Source: Myxococcota bacterium
Lineage (GTDB): Bacteria > Myxococcota_A > UBA9160 > UBA4427
DNA length: 64,000 nucleotides
Assembly (NCBI GenBank): GCA_028823175.1
Contig: JAPKBZ010000017.1
Coordinates: forward strand, 1-64,000
Reading direction: 5' to 3'
The translations under genes and the position numbers were made by a program. Shown in pieces: positions 23,675 through 32,158 of this stretch (positions are counted from its first letter, which is position 1; each line of letters opens with the position of its first letter). Below the pieces are notes generated by a model. The model did not search any database, was not told the origin of the DNA, and was given only the letters and a program-made list of their open reading frames with translations.

Positions 23675-25758
23675 TCTGCCCCCAGCCCGCTGTGCCGGAG
23701 GAGCGCATCCACTCTGGGCTCGCGCCCCCGAAAGGCATGGAAGACCTCCATCGGCGGCTGGCTCCCCCCACGTGCGAGAACCGTCTCGCGAAAGCGCCTC
23801 CCCATTGCCTTGACGGCTTGCGCGTCCTTCAACCCAACCTCTTCAAAGGCACCGAATGCGTCCGCCGAGAGCACCTCGGCCCACTTGTAACTGTAGTATC
23901 CCGCTGCGTACCCCCCGCCGAAGATATGTCCGAAACTACACAGGAATCGGTCTTCCGGAAGGAGGGGGAGAACAGCATTGCGTTCGGCGACCTGTCGCTG
24001 CACAGCAAAGGCGCCTCCCTTCGAACCAGGCTGATACTCATGGTGAAGCGCTAGGTCCGTCAGAGAAAAGTAGATCTGCCGCAACATATCGCTACCCGCC
24101 CGAAAAGTGCGCGCCGCCGAGAGCTTGGCGAAGAGATCCTCGGGCAAAGGCGCGCCCGTATCGACGTGGCCACTGATTTCGGAAAGCGTCCCGGGCTGGT
24201 AGCACCAGTTCTCCATAAACTGGCTGGGGAGTTCGACCGCATCCCACTCGACGTTGCGAATCCCCGAGGCCAGCCCCTCTTCAACCCGCGTCAGCATATG
24301 CTGCAGACCGTGCCCAAACTCGTGAAAGAGCGTGGTCACCTCGTCGAAACTCATCAACGAGGGGCGTCCAGAAATGGGCGGCGCCTGGTTGCAGACCAGA
24401 TAGGCCACGGGCTTGCGAACGCTTTCGCCCGGGTCCGCCAGCCGGCGACTGCGCCCTGCGCATTCATCCATCCACGCGCCCCCTCGTTTTTCACCGGGGC
24501 GCGAGAAAGGATCCAGAAAAAAAGCCGCCACTTCCTCGCCGGTCTCCTCCATCACCCGAAAGAAACGAACGTCGGGGTGCCACACCTCCGCCTCGCCGTC
24601 CGCAGCCACGATCCTCACCCCGAAGAGCTCCCGGCTCAAGCTAAAGAGGCCCTCGAGCACACGGGGGAGCGGGAAATAGGGGCGTAATTCCTCCTCACTG
24701 TAGGCGAAGCGATTCTCGCGCAACCTCTCGGACCAATACGCAATATCCCAATGACAGAGTTCCTCGGGGCCACCCGCCCCAGGCCGGGTCGCAAAAACCT
24801 GGAGCTCGGCGAGGTCGGCATGGGCCGCGTCGAAGGACGCGCCGCGCAGGGACTCGAGCAAATCGTGAACCGCCGCGACGCCCGGGGCCATCTTGCTCGA
24901 AAGGCTCAACTCCGCATAGCTCCCGTATCCCAGAAGGTCCGCCTCTTCGGCCCTCAGAGCGAGAATGCGCTCGATCAGGGGCGTATTATCGAACTCACCG
25001 GCGCCGGCGCGGGAAAGGTAGGCGCGATAGAGACGCTCGCGTAGGTCGCGTCGCTCGGCATTCTCAAGAAAGGGCACAAGACGCGGTGCGTCCAACCCCA
25101 GCGCCCAGGGACCGGCTTCGGGCGTCGCCTCGGGATGGCCCTTCTCCCGTGCCGCCTCGGCGCACAACGCCCGCAGGCTTTCGGGCGTTCCCTCCATTTC
25201 AGCCTTGTCGTGGAGAACCAGGGACCAGGCCCGGGTGGCATCGAGCACGTGATTATTAAAATCGGTGGTCAGGCGCGCGAGCTCCTCCTGCACTGCGTTG
25301 AACCGCTCGCGTTCCGGCCCCGCCAGGCCAACTCCACTGTGCTCCGCCTCCCGCAGCATAGAATCGACGATGCGACGCTGAGCCTCGTCGAGATCGGCCC
25401 AGCCTGCGCCGCCGCGCAGCGCCTTGAGTGCCGTATAGACCGGGCGACTCTGGCCCTGATCCAACGCGAAACGCACCACCTCCGGCTGAACCCTCTCATA
25501 GGCAGATCGTAGGTCGTCACTATTGCGCACCCCCATCAGGTGACCGACGACGCCCCAAGCCCAGCCCAGCCGATCACCCAGAGACTCCAGGGGAATGACC
25601 ACCCCGGTCCAGGTCGGCTCCACCCCCGCCTCGAGTTCGGCAAGAGAGTCTCGCAGCTCCGCGATCAGCACGCGCATCGCCGGCTCCACGTGCGCCGCTT
25701 CAATGGCGGAGAAGCGTGGCAAGCTAGTCTGGCTCAGAAGCGGGTTTTCACTGGACAA
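23671..25758 (-). CDS. prlC: M3-family oligopeptidase A-type zinc peptidase
   Basis: A 695-residue cytosolic metallopeptidase of the thimet oligopeptidase/oligopeptidase A family. The zinc motif HEFGH is at residues 479-483 in TTLFHEFGHGLQHML, with the further Glu ligand downstream in the WDAVELPSQFMENW region. Length and the N-terminal FSAIEAAHVEPAM match OpdA/PrlC. It degrades short peptides and signal-peptide fragments. Translation starts at TTG 25758, eight bases after a strong AGGAGG. Its stop overlaps the ATL start by four bases. Confidence 0.93.
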   Translation of the reverse strand: MSSENPLLSQTSLPRFSAIEAAHVEPAMRVLIAELRDSLAELEAGVEPTWTGVVIPLESLGDRLGWAWGVVGHLMGVRNSDDLRSAYERVQPEVVRFALDQGQSRPVYTALKALRGGAGWADLDEAQRRIVDSMLREAEHSGVGLAGPERERFNAVQEELARLTTDFNNHVLDATRAWSLVLHDKAEMEGTPESLRALCAEAAREKGHPEATPEAGPWALGLDAPRLVPFLENAERRDLRERLYRAYLSRAGAGEFDNTPLIERILALRAEEADLLGYGSYAELSLSSKMAPGVAAVHDLLESLRGASFDAAHADLAELQVFATRPGAGGPEELCHWDIAYWSERLRENRFAYSEEELRPYFPLPRVLEGLFSLSRELFGVRIVAADGEAEVWHPDVRFFRVMEETGEEVAAFFLDPFSRPGEKRGGAWMDECAGRSRRLADPGESVRKPVAYLVCNQAPPISGRPSLMSFDEVTTLFHEFGHGLQHMLTRVEEGLASGIRNVEWDAVELPSQFMENWCYQPGTLSEISGHVDTGAPLPEDLFAKLSAARTFRAGSDMLRQIYFSLTDLALHHEYQPGSKGGAFAVQRQVAERNAVLPLLPEDRFLCSFGHIFGGGYAAGYYSYKWAEVLSADAFGAFEEVGLKDAQAVKAMGRRFRETVLARGGSQPPMEVFHAFRGREPRVDALLRHSGLGAE

Positions 25759-25830
25759 TCGTCGGCCTCCTCAAATCGCATCGAAACGTAGAACCCTGGC
25801 GCACGCTGGGACTCAGCGTGCCTGAGAGAA

Positions 25831-27285
25831 TCAGGCCCTGGCCCGACCGGTCGAACTCCCCGTCAGGGTCGAAACCGCGACCACCACCAGAAAATTCAGT
25901 CCAAGTCCGATCACGCCCACGTGAATGCCTCCCCATTTCGTCACCCCCAGCAGGGTCAGACTCACGGCAAAGATCGTCCCCGCCAGAAGGCCGAGTAAAG
26001 TGGCCATCGCCGACTGGCGTGTCCAGTGGATCCCCAGCAGAAAAGCCGGCACGCACTGAATCAACAACTCCATCTTCAACTCGATCAGGCGCCACAAGGT
26101 CAGGTCGCGTTCGAGTGCCAGGGGAATGATCGCGAGCAAGACCGCCGCAGCGAGCATCTTGCCCATTCGCGTCTGGCGGGCGCTCTCGCCCCGCTGCCCG
26201 AGTAGATCGCGAACGATCAGCGAACCCAGTGAGAGCAGACACGAATCGGCCGTGGACATGATCGCGGAAAGGGCACCAATAAAAACGAGGATTGCCGCCG
26301 CCTGCCCCAATCCGCCATCCTGAGCCCACTCGCGAAGAAGCACGGGCATCACCCCGTCACTCGCAACACCGGCAGCCAATTCCACCCGGGGTATCGCAGC
26401 AATCCCGATCAAGGTCACCACCAGGGTCGTCGCCAGCGGCATAAAGGTCATCCAAGCAAAGGACTGGGACAACGCGCGGCCCGTTTTGGCGGCATAAACA
26501 CGCTGGATCGCCTGGGGATAGATCACACTGGCCAGGCCCAGCAGGGCGATGGTGCTGAACCAGTTCGCGCAACCCGCAGCATCGGGCACCCGAACTGCAT
26601 CGGGCCGGATCCGAGCAACCTCCAGGGTGATCTGCTCGATGCCACCCGACCCATCGAGCAGCCAGACCAACAGGGTCACGAGCCCCACACCCATCAGGAT
26701 CCCCTGGGCCGCATCCGTCCAGGCGACGGCACGCATGCCTCCCCGGGTCTCGTAGAAAAGAATCATCGCGGCCAGACCGACCACCCCCCACGAATAGGGG
26801 ATAAGGTCCCCGGTCACGAGGCTCGCCACATCTCCCATGGCCTTGAGTTGCGCCAAGATAAAGTTGGCCAGAGCCAGGGCCATCAAAATGCCCACCGAAG
26901 CAACCAAGGCCCGGCTTCCCGGCTCCCCAGAGAAGCGGTCGCGCACAAAATCGCCTGGAGTCACATAGCCGCGTTGAACGGCAGCCGGTCGAAGCCGGGG
27001 GACCAGGACATGGAAGACCACAATGATCGCCATCATGAACCCTGTCGCCATGACGAAACTGAACCCGACGCGGTAGGCCTTGCCCGGGTAACCGAGCAGG
27101 GAATTGCCCGAATAGGCGGTGGCGTAGAGCGTAAGAAAAAGGACGAACACCCCGAGTTCTCGGCCCCCGAGGAAATGATCCTTCGGGCTCAGGTCCCTAC
27201 GCGATCGACTGGCGATTTCCCCCACCACCAGGAGAACCCCGACATAGACGAGGAGTGCCGCCAGCCCCATTTCGGAGAAGTTCAC
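25831..27285 (-). CDS. sodium:solute symporter (SSS) family protein
   Basis: A 484-residue membrane protein with about thirteen predicted helices and the SSS pattern: the N-terminal DHFLGGRELGVFVLFLTLYA, the AYSGNSLLGYPGKAYRVG unwound-helix region, and ALSAIMSTADSCLLSLGSL carrying the sodium-site Ser/Thr residues. Members import pantothenate, proline, carboxylates or sugars with sodium; the substrate is not clear. GTG 27285 overlaps the stop of the small membrane gene upstream (GTGA), a coupling seen for SSS transporters with a small DUF997/DUF3311-like partner. Confidence 0.9.
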   Translation of the reverse strand: MNFSEMGLAALLVYVGVLLVVGEIASRSRRDLSPKDHFLGGRELGVFVLFLTLYATAYSGNSLLGYPGKAYRVGFSFVMATGFMMAIIVVFHVLVPRLRPAAVQRGYVTPGDFVRDRFSGEPGSRALVASVGILMALALANFILAQLKAMGDVASLVTGDLIPYSWGVVGLAAMILFYETRGGMRAVAWTDAAQGILMGVGLVTLLVWLLDGSGGIEQITLEVARIRPDAVRVPDAAGCANWFSTIALLGLASVIYPQAIQRVYAAKTGRALSQSFAWMTFMPLATTLVVTLIGIAAIPRVELAAGVASDGVMPVLLREWAQDGGLGQAAAILVFIGALSAIMSTADSCLLSLGSLIVRDLLGQRGESARQTRMGKMLAAAVLLAIIPLALERDLTLWRLIELKMELLIQCVPAFLLGIHWTRQSAMATLLGLLAGTIFAVSLTLLGVTKWGGIHVGVIGLGLNFLVVVAVSTLTGSSTGRARA

Positions 27286-27599
27286 CCCTGAGCCTCCCGC
27301 GCCCTCGCCGAGGCCTCGGCATCGTCTGAGCGATTCCTCAAGGTATCGGGCAGGGGCGCCGCGTCATCGACGACCGTTCGTGCCCAGGCCAGGGAATTCA
27401 GGATCGCCACCAGCCCGTAACAGATTACGGCGACCGCCACCCAGTCGGGCAGCCCGAAAAGGAGCTTGAGAGGCTGGTCATCGGCACGATACCAGGGAAC
27501 CGAAAACAGGTAGAGGACCGCGATCAGCCCGAGTAACCCGGCGCGCAGGGGCGAACCTCTCTCCGGCTCCTTCGATCGACCCCGTCGTCCATGGCTCAT
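27282..27599 (-). CDS. small two-span membrane protein, partner of the SSS symporter
   Basis: A 105-residue protein with two hydrophobic helices (about residues 21-35, LLGLIAVLYLFSVPW, and about 49-70, WVAVAVICYGLVAILNSL) and a charged C-terminal tail. Size, topology and direct coupling to an SSS transporter resemble the DUF997/DUF3311-type accessory proteins; the exact family is not certain. ATG 27599 was chosen because it overlaps the stop of the SRAP gene as ATGA, giving a three-gene coupled chain SRAP, this gene, SSS symporter. Confidence 0.7.
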   Translation of the reverse strand: MSHGRRGRSKEPERGSPLRAGLLGLIAVLYLFSVPWYRADDQPLKLLFGLPDWVAVAVICYGLVAILNSLAWARTVVDDAAPLPDTLRNRSDDAEASARAREAQG

Positions 27600-28336
27600 G
27601 CGAGACGTGTAGCACTCGACGCCGGTTCGATGCACCGCCGATCCTCATTCCTCGGGTTATTCACCCAGGAACTCACCTCGATCGCCTCGAGCTGACCCGG
27701 CGGCGCCGGTTTCATCAGTCGTTGTAGCCCGAGAGGTTCTTCTGGGCCGATGCCCAGCCAAGCGTCGTAATCCGGCGAGGACAGAAGCACTGGCATGCGG
27801 TGATGAACCGAACGCATGTCTACGTTGGCCTCGCAGGTCAGAACCGCGCAGGACTCGACAACTTCCCCCGAATCCCGGTCTATCCAACTCTCCCAGAGTC
27901 CCGCCAGGGCAAGGGGGGCTGCTGCGGGTGACCGAAACAAGTAGGGAGTCTTGGTTCCGCTCTTCTTCTTGGCTCCCGCCGCCTGCTCGCTCTGTTTCAG
28001 TTCGCTCTGTTTCCATTCATAGAAGCCGTCGGACGCGACGATGCAACGCCGTGCTTTCAGAGCTTGGCGAAAGGACGGCTTCTCCGCAGCCGTCTCGCAG
28101 CGTGCGTTGATCATCCGGTAGCCACTCGCCCGGCTTTTGGACCCACTCGGAAGTAGCCCCCAGTGCAGGGGCACGAGTTCCCTTCCGCCTTCCGACGCAA
28201 GCCTGACCGCCAAGACATTTTGACTGGGGGCCACGTTGTAGCGGGGCCCGAATTCGCACTCCGACGACCACTCGGGCACATCAAAAACGTCCGCGATTTC
28301 ATGGGCCGTTCGGGTCAGAACCATTCGACCGCACAT
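27596..28336 (-). CDS. yedK: SOS-response-associated peptidase (YedK/HMCES, SRAP family)
   Basis: A 246-residue SRAP protein. Cys2 right after the initiator Met (MCGRMV) is the catalytic residue that forms a covalent bond with abasic sites in single-stranded DNA. Other landmarks are RYNVAPSQN (residues 32-40), SDGFYEW with Glu107, and HHRMPVLL near 168-175. It shields abasic sites at replication forks. A Lys/Ser/Glu-rich insertion (about 109-128, with KQSE twice) interrupts the usual loop after FYEW. GGAGGAGCG precedes the ATG. Why it is coupled to a transporter pair is unclear. Confidence 0.94.
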   Translation of the reverse strand: MCGRMVLTRTAHEIADVFDVPEWSSECEFGPRYNVAPSQNVLAVRLASEGGRELVPLHWGLLPSGSKSRASGYRMINARCETAAEKPSFRQALKARRCIVASDGFYEWKQSELKQSEQAAGAKKKSGTKTPYLFRSPAAAPLALAGLWESWIDRDSGEVVESCAVLTCEANVDMRSVHHRMPVLLSSPDYDAWLGIGPEEPLGLQRLMKPAPPGQLEAIEVSSWVNNPRNEDRRCIEPASSATRLA

Positions 28337-28420
28337 CTCGCTCCTCCCATCGCTACACTACAACGGTCGCTACCCCGTGCCACCCGACCCCGGCCCCCGC
28401 CATGAACGGAGACAACTCCC

Positions 28421-29470
28421 ATGTCCACGGAGAGCCCCGAGCTCGCGCCCGAAATGCACCGTTCCCACGGAAACGCGATCGGGGCCGGCGAAGCGCTCCC
28501 TCCCACCACCCTCGGCCTGCGGAGCGCGGCCGGAGGCATCCTGATGGGGCTCGCCAATCTCGTCCCCGGCATTAGCGGGGGCACCATGCTTCTGGCTGCG
28601 GGCATTTATCCCAATTTCATTTCGGCTATCGCAGAGATCAGCACCCTGCACTTCAAGTGGCGCTCCGTCCTCACCCTTGGGATCATCGCCGTTGCAGCCG
28701 GACTCTCGATTCTCCTGCTCGCAGGAACCATGAAGACTCTTGTCATCGAAAACCGATGGGTGATGTACAGCCTCTTCATCGGGCTCAGCCTGGGAGGGGT
28801 CCCCCTGGTCTGGCGACTCGCCCGACCCGCCACGCCTACGCTCTGGGTCAGTGCGACGTTGGCCTTCGCTCTCATGTGCCTGATGGCCATGGGCGAGATT
28901 CGACAGAGCGGCCATGAGCCCGACCTCTTTCTGCTCGCCGTTTCCGGGCTCGCCGGGGCCTCGGCCATGATCTTGCCGGGCATCAGCGGGGGATACCTGC
29001 TCCTCTTATTGGGCCAATACGAGACGATCCTCGGGGCGGTGGACGGACTGAAGCAGGGACTACTCGGCGGCTCTCTGGAGCCCGAACTCCTGAGTCAGTC
29101 CCTGACCCTTCTGGCCCCCGTTGGGCTCGGGGTCGCGGTGGGGATCGTGGGCGTCGCCAACCTAATTCGGTGGCTGCTCGACCGCTTCGAGAAGCCAACC
29201 CTTGGCATGTTGCTCGGGCTTCTTCTCGGCTCGGTCGTCGGGCTCTACCCCTTCCACGGCGCCGTGCCTCCCGAGGTCGGTGACCTGCACAAGGGCAGCG
29301 TCCTCACGGCCGAAGCCGCAGCAGACCTCGACCCGGAGGATTGGCCCACCCAACGCTTCGTTCCGAGCCCGCCCCAGGCGGCCCTCTCCCTCGGACTCAT
29401 CCTCGTCGGGCTCGGCGCCACCCTGCTCGTGGACCGAATCGGTTCAAAGCCCCAGAACCCAGGCGCCTAA
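28421..29470 (+). CDS. DUF368 membrane protein, PopT-type undecaprenyl phosphate translocase
   Basis: A 349-residue polytopic inner-membrane protein with the DUF368 hallmark PGISGG twice: NLVPGISGGTMLL (about residues 47-58) and ILPGISGGYLLLL (about 183-195), the mark of two inverted halves. DUF368 (PopT) proteins have been shown to recycle undecaprenyl phosphate across the membrane in cell-wall synthesis. The first 35 residues are a soluble tail. The C-terminal half has a periplasmic or cytoplasmic segment around residues 280-325. The gene stands alone on the plus strand, 84 bases from the divergent SRAP gene and convergent with rluB. Confidence 0.88.
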   Translation: MSTESPELAPEMHRSHGNAIGAGEALPPTTLGLRSAAGGILMGLANLVPGISGGTMLLAAGIYPNFISAIAEISTLHFKWRSVLTLGIIAVAAGLSILLLAGTMKTLVIENRWVMYSLFIGLSLGGVPLVWRLARPATPTLWVSATLAFALMCLMAMGEIRQSGHEPDLFLLAVSGLAGASAMILPGISGGYLLLLLGQYETILGAVDGLKQGLLGGSLEPELLSQSLTLLAPVGLGVAVGIVGVANLIRWLLDRFEKPTLGMLLGLLLGSVVGLYPFHGAVPPEVGDLHKGSVLTAEAAADLDPEDWPTQRFVPSPPQAALSLGLILVGLGATLLVDRIGSKPQNPGA

Positions 29471-29511
29471 TCCAAGCCAGAGGCGTCAGCCCAGCCGCCG
29501 ACTCCGCGCGT

Positions 29512-30381
29512 TCAGTCCCGCCGGGGTCCGCGGGCGGAGGTAAAAGGTCCCTTTCGAGCCGCCCGTTTTCGCCGGGGCGCCTGCTCCGTAAGGCGCGCGG
29601 CGTGGGTCTTGAGCGCTTTGATCTCCTCGGCTCTGAGCGGACGCGACTTACCCACCGCCAGTCGCCCGAGCACGAGAGGCCCCATTCGAACCCGAGCGAG
29701 CTTCTTGACCGGGCGACCCACCGCCAGCAGCATCCGACGAATCTGCCGCTTTCGGCCTTCGGTCAGTATCAGGAAAAAAGTCGACGTTCCCGTATCGGGA
29801 TCGGCGCGCAGACGGCTCAGCTTGGCGGGCGCAGTCTTCCCATCCTCGAGGTAGAGGCCCGATTGTATCTTTTCGACGAGATCCGGGCCGAGTTCCCCCT
29901 TGACCGTCACCCGGTACTCCTTCTCGCTTTCATGGGACGGATGCAGCAGCCGCTGAGTCAGATCACCGTCGTTGGTCAAGAGCAGGAGACCCGAGCTATC
30001 GCGATCGAGGCGACCGACCGGATGAACCGAACCCACACCCACGGGCAGCAGGTGCATCACTGTCTCCCGGCCGTGCGGATCCGAAACCGTCGTCACGACG
30101 CCATTCGGCTTATGAAGCATCCAATAGCGGGGTCGCTCCGAACGAAGACGCTCCCCATCGACCAGAACGACATCCTTGATCGGGTCAGCGGATTCTCCCA
30201 GGGTCGCCGTGCGCCCGTTCACCGAAACGCGACCCTCTCGAATCAAATCCTCAGCACCGCGGCGAGACGCCAGCCCAGCGCTCGCGACGATCCGTTGCAA
30301 CCGAATCGCCGAGCCTTCCTCGGCGGGTGTATCCACCGCCTTACGCTTTCGCACGTGACGAGGTGACTGACCGTGAGCCAT
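29512..30381 (-). CDS. rluB: ribosomal large-subunit pseudouridine synthase, RluB type
   Basis: A 289-residue RsuA/RluB-family enzyme. An N-terminal S4 RNA-binding domain (about residues 26-85, IRLQRIVASAGLASRRGAED) is followed by the catalytic domain with VGRLDRDSSGLLLLTNDGD (catalytic Asp near residue 123). RluB makes pseudouridine 2605 in 23S rRNA; RluE/RluF/RsuA are relatives, but the scpA-scpB-rluB order favours RluB. The C-terminal tail is Lys/Arg-rich. It follows scpB by five bases and is surely cotranscribed. Confidence 0.92.
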   Translation of the reverse strand: MAHGQSPRHVRKRKAVDTPAEEGSAIRLQRIVASAGLASRRGAEDLIREGRVSVNGRTATLGESADPIKDVVLVDGERLRSERPRYWMLHKPNGVVTTVSDPHGRETVMHLLPVGVGSVHPVGRLDRDSSGLLLLTNDGDLTQRLLHPSHESEKEYRVTVKGELGPDLVEKIQSGLYLEDGKTAPAKLSRLRADPDTGTSTFFLILTEGRKRQIRRMLLAVGRPVKKLARVRMGPLVLGRLAVGKSRPLRAEEIKALKTHAARLTEQAPRRKRAARKGPFTSARGPRRD

Positions 30382-30386
30382 CTCGC

Positions 30387-31178
30387 CTACTCCTGATCGA
30401 GCGAGCCGGGCTGAACCGGCTCCGCAGTCAATGCGGCCGCCTCTCCCGGCGACGCCTCGGGCTCTTCGGGCGTATCCACGGCTGCGCCATCGAACTCGGA
30501 GACCTCACCCACCAGCGATTCGTCGACCCCGGCGGCCTGCTCGGCCTCGCCTCCCCCAAACGCTTCCGCCAGGTTCTGATCTTCGGTCACCGGCGCATCG
30601 GCCTCTGCCCCGTCCGCGAGATCATCCTCGGCCACCACCTCAAGCCCCTGCTCCCGCGCCAATTCTTCGAGTTCGCGCAGGGAGGGCAATTCCTTCAGTG
30701 ATTCCAGTCCGAAAATCTCGAGAAAGCGTTTGCTCGTGCCATACACAAGGGGACGCCCCGGCACTTCGCGGTGCCCCACGAGCCGCAGAAGCCGGCGTTC
30801 GAGCAGGCTCTTGAGAATCGCGCCCGAATCGACCCCCCGCACCAGTTCCAGTTCGGCCCGGGTAATCGGCTGCTTGTACGCGATGATGGCCACGGTTTCG
30901 AGGGCCGCCTGGGACAGACGCAATGGCCTGTCCTTCCGCAGTTTCTGGACGTAGCCCGAGAACTCGGCCCGTGTCCTGATCTGAAATCCGCCCGCGACCT
31001 CCCAGATTTCGAAAGCTCTGTCCTGCTCCTGGTATTCGGTATTCAATTCGTTGATGCGATCCTTGACCAAAGCTGCGCTCACCCCAGGAAGAATGGAGGC
31101 AATACGCGGAATATTCACTGGCTCGGGGGACGCGAGGATCAGAGCCTCGATGATTCGACGTTCTTCGGTTGCTTCCAT
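30387..31178 (-). CDS. scpB: segregation and condensation protein B (ScpB)
   Basis: A 263-residue ScpB. Residues 1-165 form the tandem winged-helix core (RRIIEALILASPEPVNIPRI, then RPLRLSQAALETVAIIAYKQ and ITRAELELVRGVDSGA). The remaining 95 residues are an acidic Glu/Ala-rich tail that is longer than usual and likely disordered. ScpB dimers bind ScpA and regulate the SMC ATPase in chromosome compaction and segregation. The gene lies nine bases after scpA and five before rluB. GAGGAATTGAG precedes its ATG. Confidence 0.95.
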   Translation of the reverse strand: MEATEERRIIEALILASPEPVNIPRIASILPGVSAALVKDRINELNTEYQEQDRAFEIWEVAGGFQIRTRAEFSGYVQKLRKDRPLRLSQAALETVAIIAYKQPITRAELELVRGVDSGAILKSLLERRLLRLVGHREVPGRPLVYGTSKRFLEIFGLESLKELPSLRELEELAREQGLEVVAEDDLADGAEADAPVTEDQNLAEAFGGGEAEQAAGVDESLVGEVSEFDGAAVDTPEEPEASPGEAAALTAEPVQPGSLDQE

Positions 31179-31187
31179 CTCAATTCC

Positions 31188-32048
31188 TCACATGCTGTCC
31201 GTAATGCGATCGGCCCACTGAAGCTCTCCTTCGGACAACTCCACCGCCCTGAGTCGGATCTCGCCCTCAGGCACCCCGATTGCATTCAGGCTCTGAAAAA
31301 TATGTAACGCCGAAAGTCGAGCCAACTCCAGAACCCCTAGAAACGTGGCCACAATCAGGGCACGGCTCACGGGTCGACCTCCGGGACTGACAAAAATGCC
31401 CGAGAACTCCACGGTCTCGGCGGTATGAAAAAGATCCATCACGTAGATCATGCGCTCGCGGACCGTAATTTCCTCGGTCTCCACAGCGTGGGAACGATCG
31501 TCGGCCGGGACCGTCGCAAGGACCGAACGAAATGCCTCGAGCAGGTCGAAAAGCCCGACCTCGATCTCTCGTTCCGCCTCGGGAACCGGCTCTGGGGCCG
31601 ACCCCTCCGCCCGGTAGACATCTCGGCCCAGCAGGCGGCGCTGGGCGAGGGTCTCCGCGGCCTCCTTGTAGCGCTGGTACTCGAGCAGCCGTGTCACCAG
31701 ATCAATGCGGTTGTCACCGTCTTCGCCGTCCTCCCCCAGGCTTTCCCGAGGGAGCAGCATGCGAGACTTGATCAGCGCCAGGGTCGCTGCCATGAGAAGG
31801 TATTCGCCGGCGACATCGATATTCAGATCCTTCATCATCTCGATATAAGCGAGGTATTGCTCGGCGACCTTGGCAATGGGGATATCGACGATCTCGACTT
31901 CGTTTTGCCGGATCAGGTGCAGCAGGAGGTCAAGGGGGCCTTCGAAGAGCGGCAACTTGACCGCGTAGGCGGCGTAGGCGGCGTACCCCGGCCCCCCATC
32001 CAGAACAGGCAAAGAGTCCGACTCGCTGTGGGCATCACTCATGGGCAT
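31188..32048 (-). CDS. scpA: segregation and condensation protein A (ScpA kleisin)
   Basis: A 286-residue ScpA kleisin. The N-terminal domain has the signature VKLPLFEGPLDLLLHLIRQN (about residues 29-48) that binds the SMC neck, followed by the DIPIAKVAEQYLAYIEMM segment. The C-terminal winged helix (about 215-280, ALIVATFLGVLELARLSALH) binds the SMC head. It bridges the SMC dimer with ScpB. ATG 32048 and ATG 32042 are both possible; neither has a strong ribosome-binding site. First gene of scpA-scpB-rluB. No smc gene is in the window. Confidence 0.95.
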   Translation of the reverse strand: MPMSDAHSESDSLPVLDGGPGYAAYAAYAVKLPLFEGPLDLLLHLIRQNEVEIVDIPIAKVAEQYLAYIEMMKDLNIDVAGEYLLMAATLALIKSRMLLPRESLGEDGEDGDNRIDLVTRLLEYQRYKEAAETLAQRRLLGRDVYRAEGSAPEPVPEAEREIEVGLFDLLEAFRSVLATVPADDRSHAVETEEITVRERMIYVMDLFHTAETVEFSGIFVSPGGRPVSRALIVATFLGVLELARLSALHIFQSLNAIGVPEGEIRLRAVELSEGELQWADRITDSM

Positions 32049-32158
32049 ACGCTGGGACGCCAGGGGGGGGCTGGTTGTCGGGGGCGGATCGTCGACTCTC
32101 GCCGGCCCTCAGTATGAGGGATTCCACCCAGTGTAGCAAGCCGAACACCCTGAAATCG

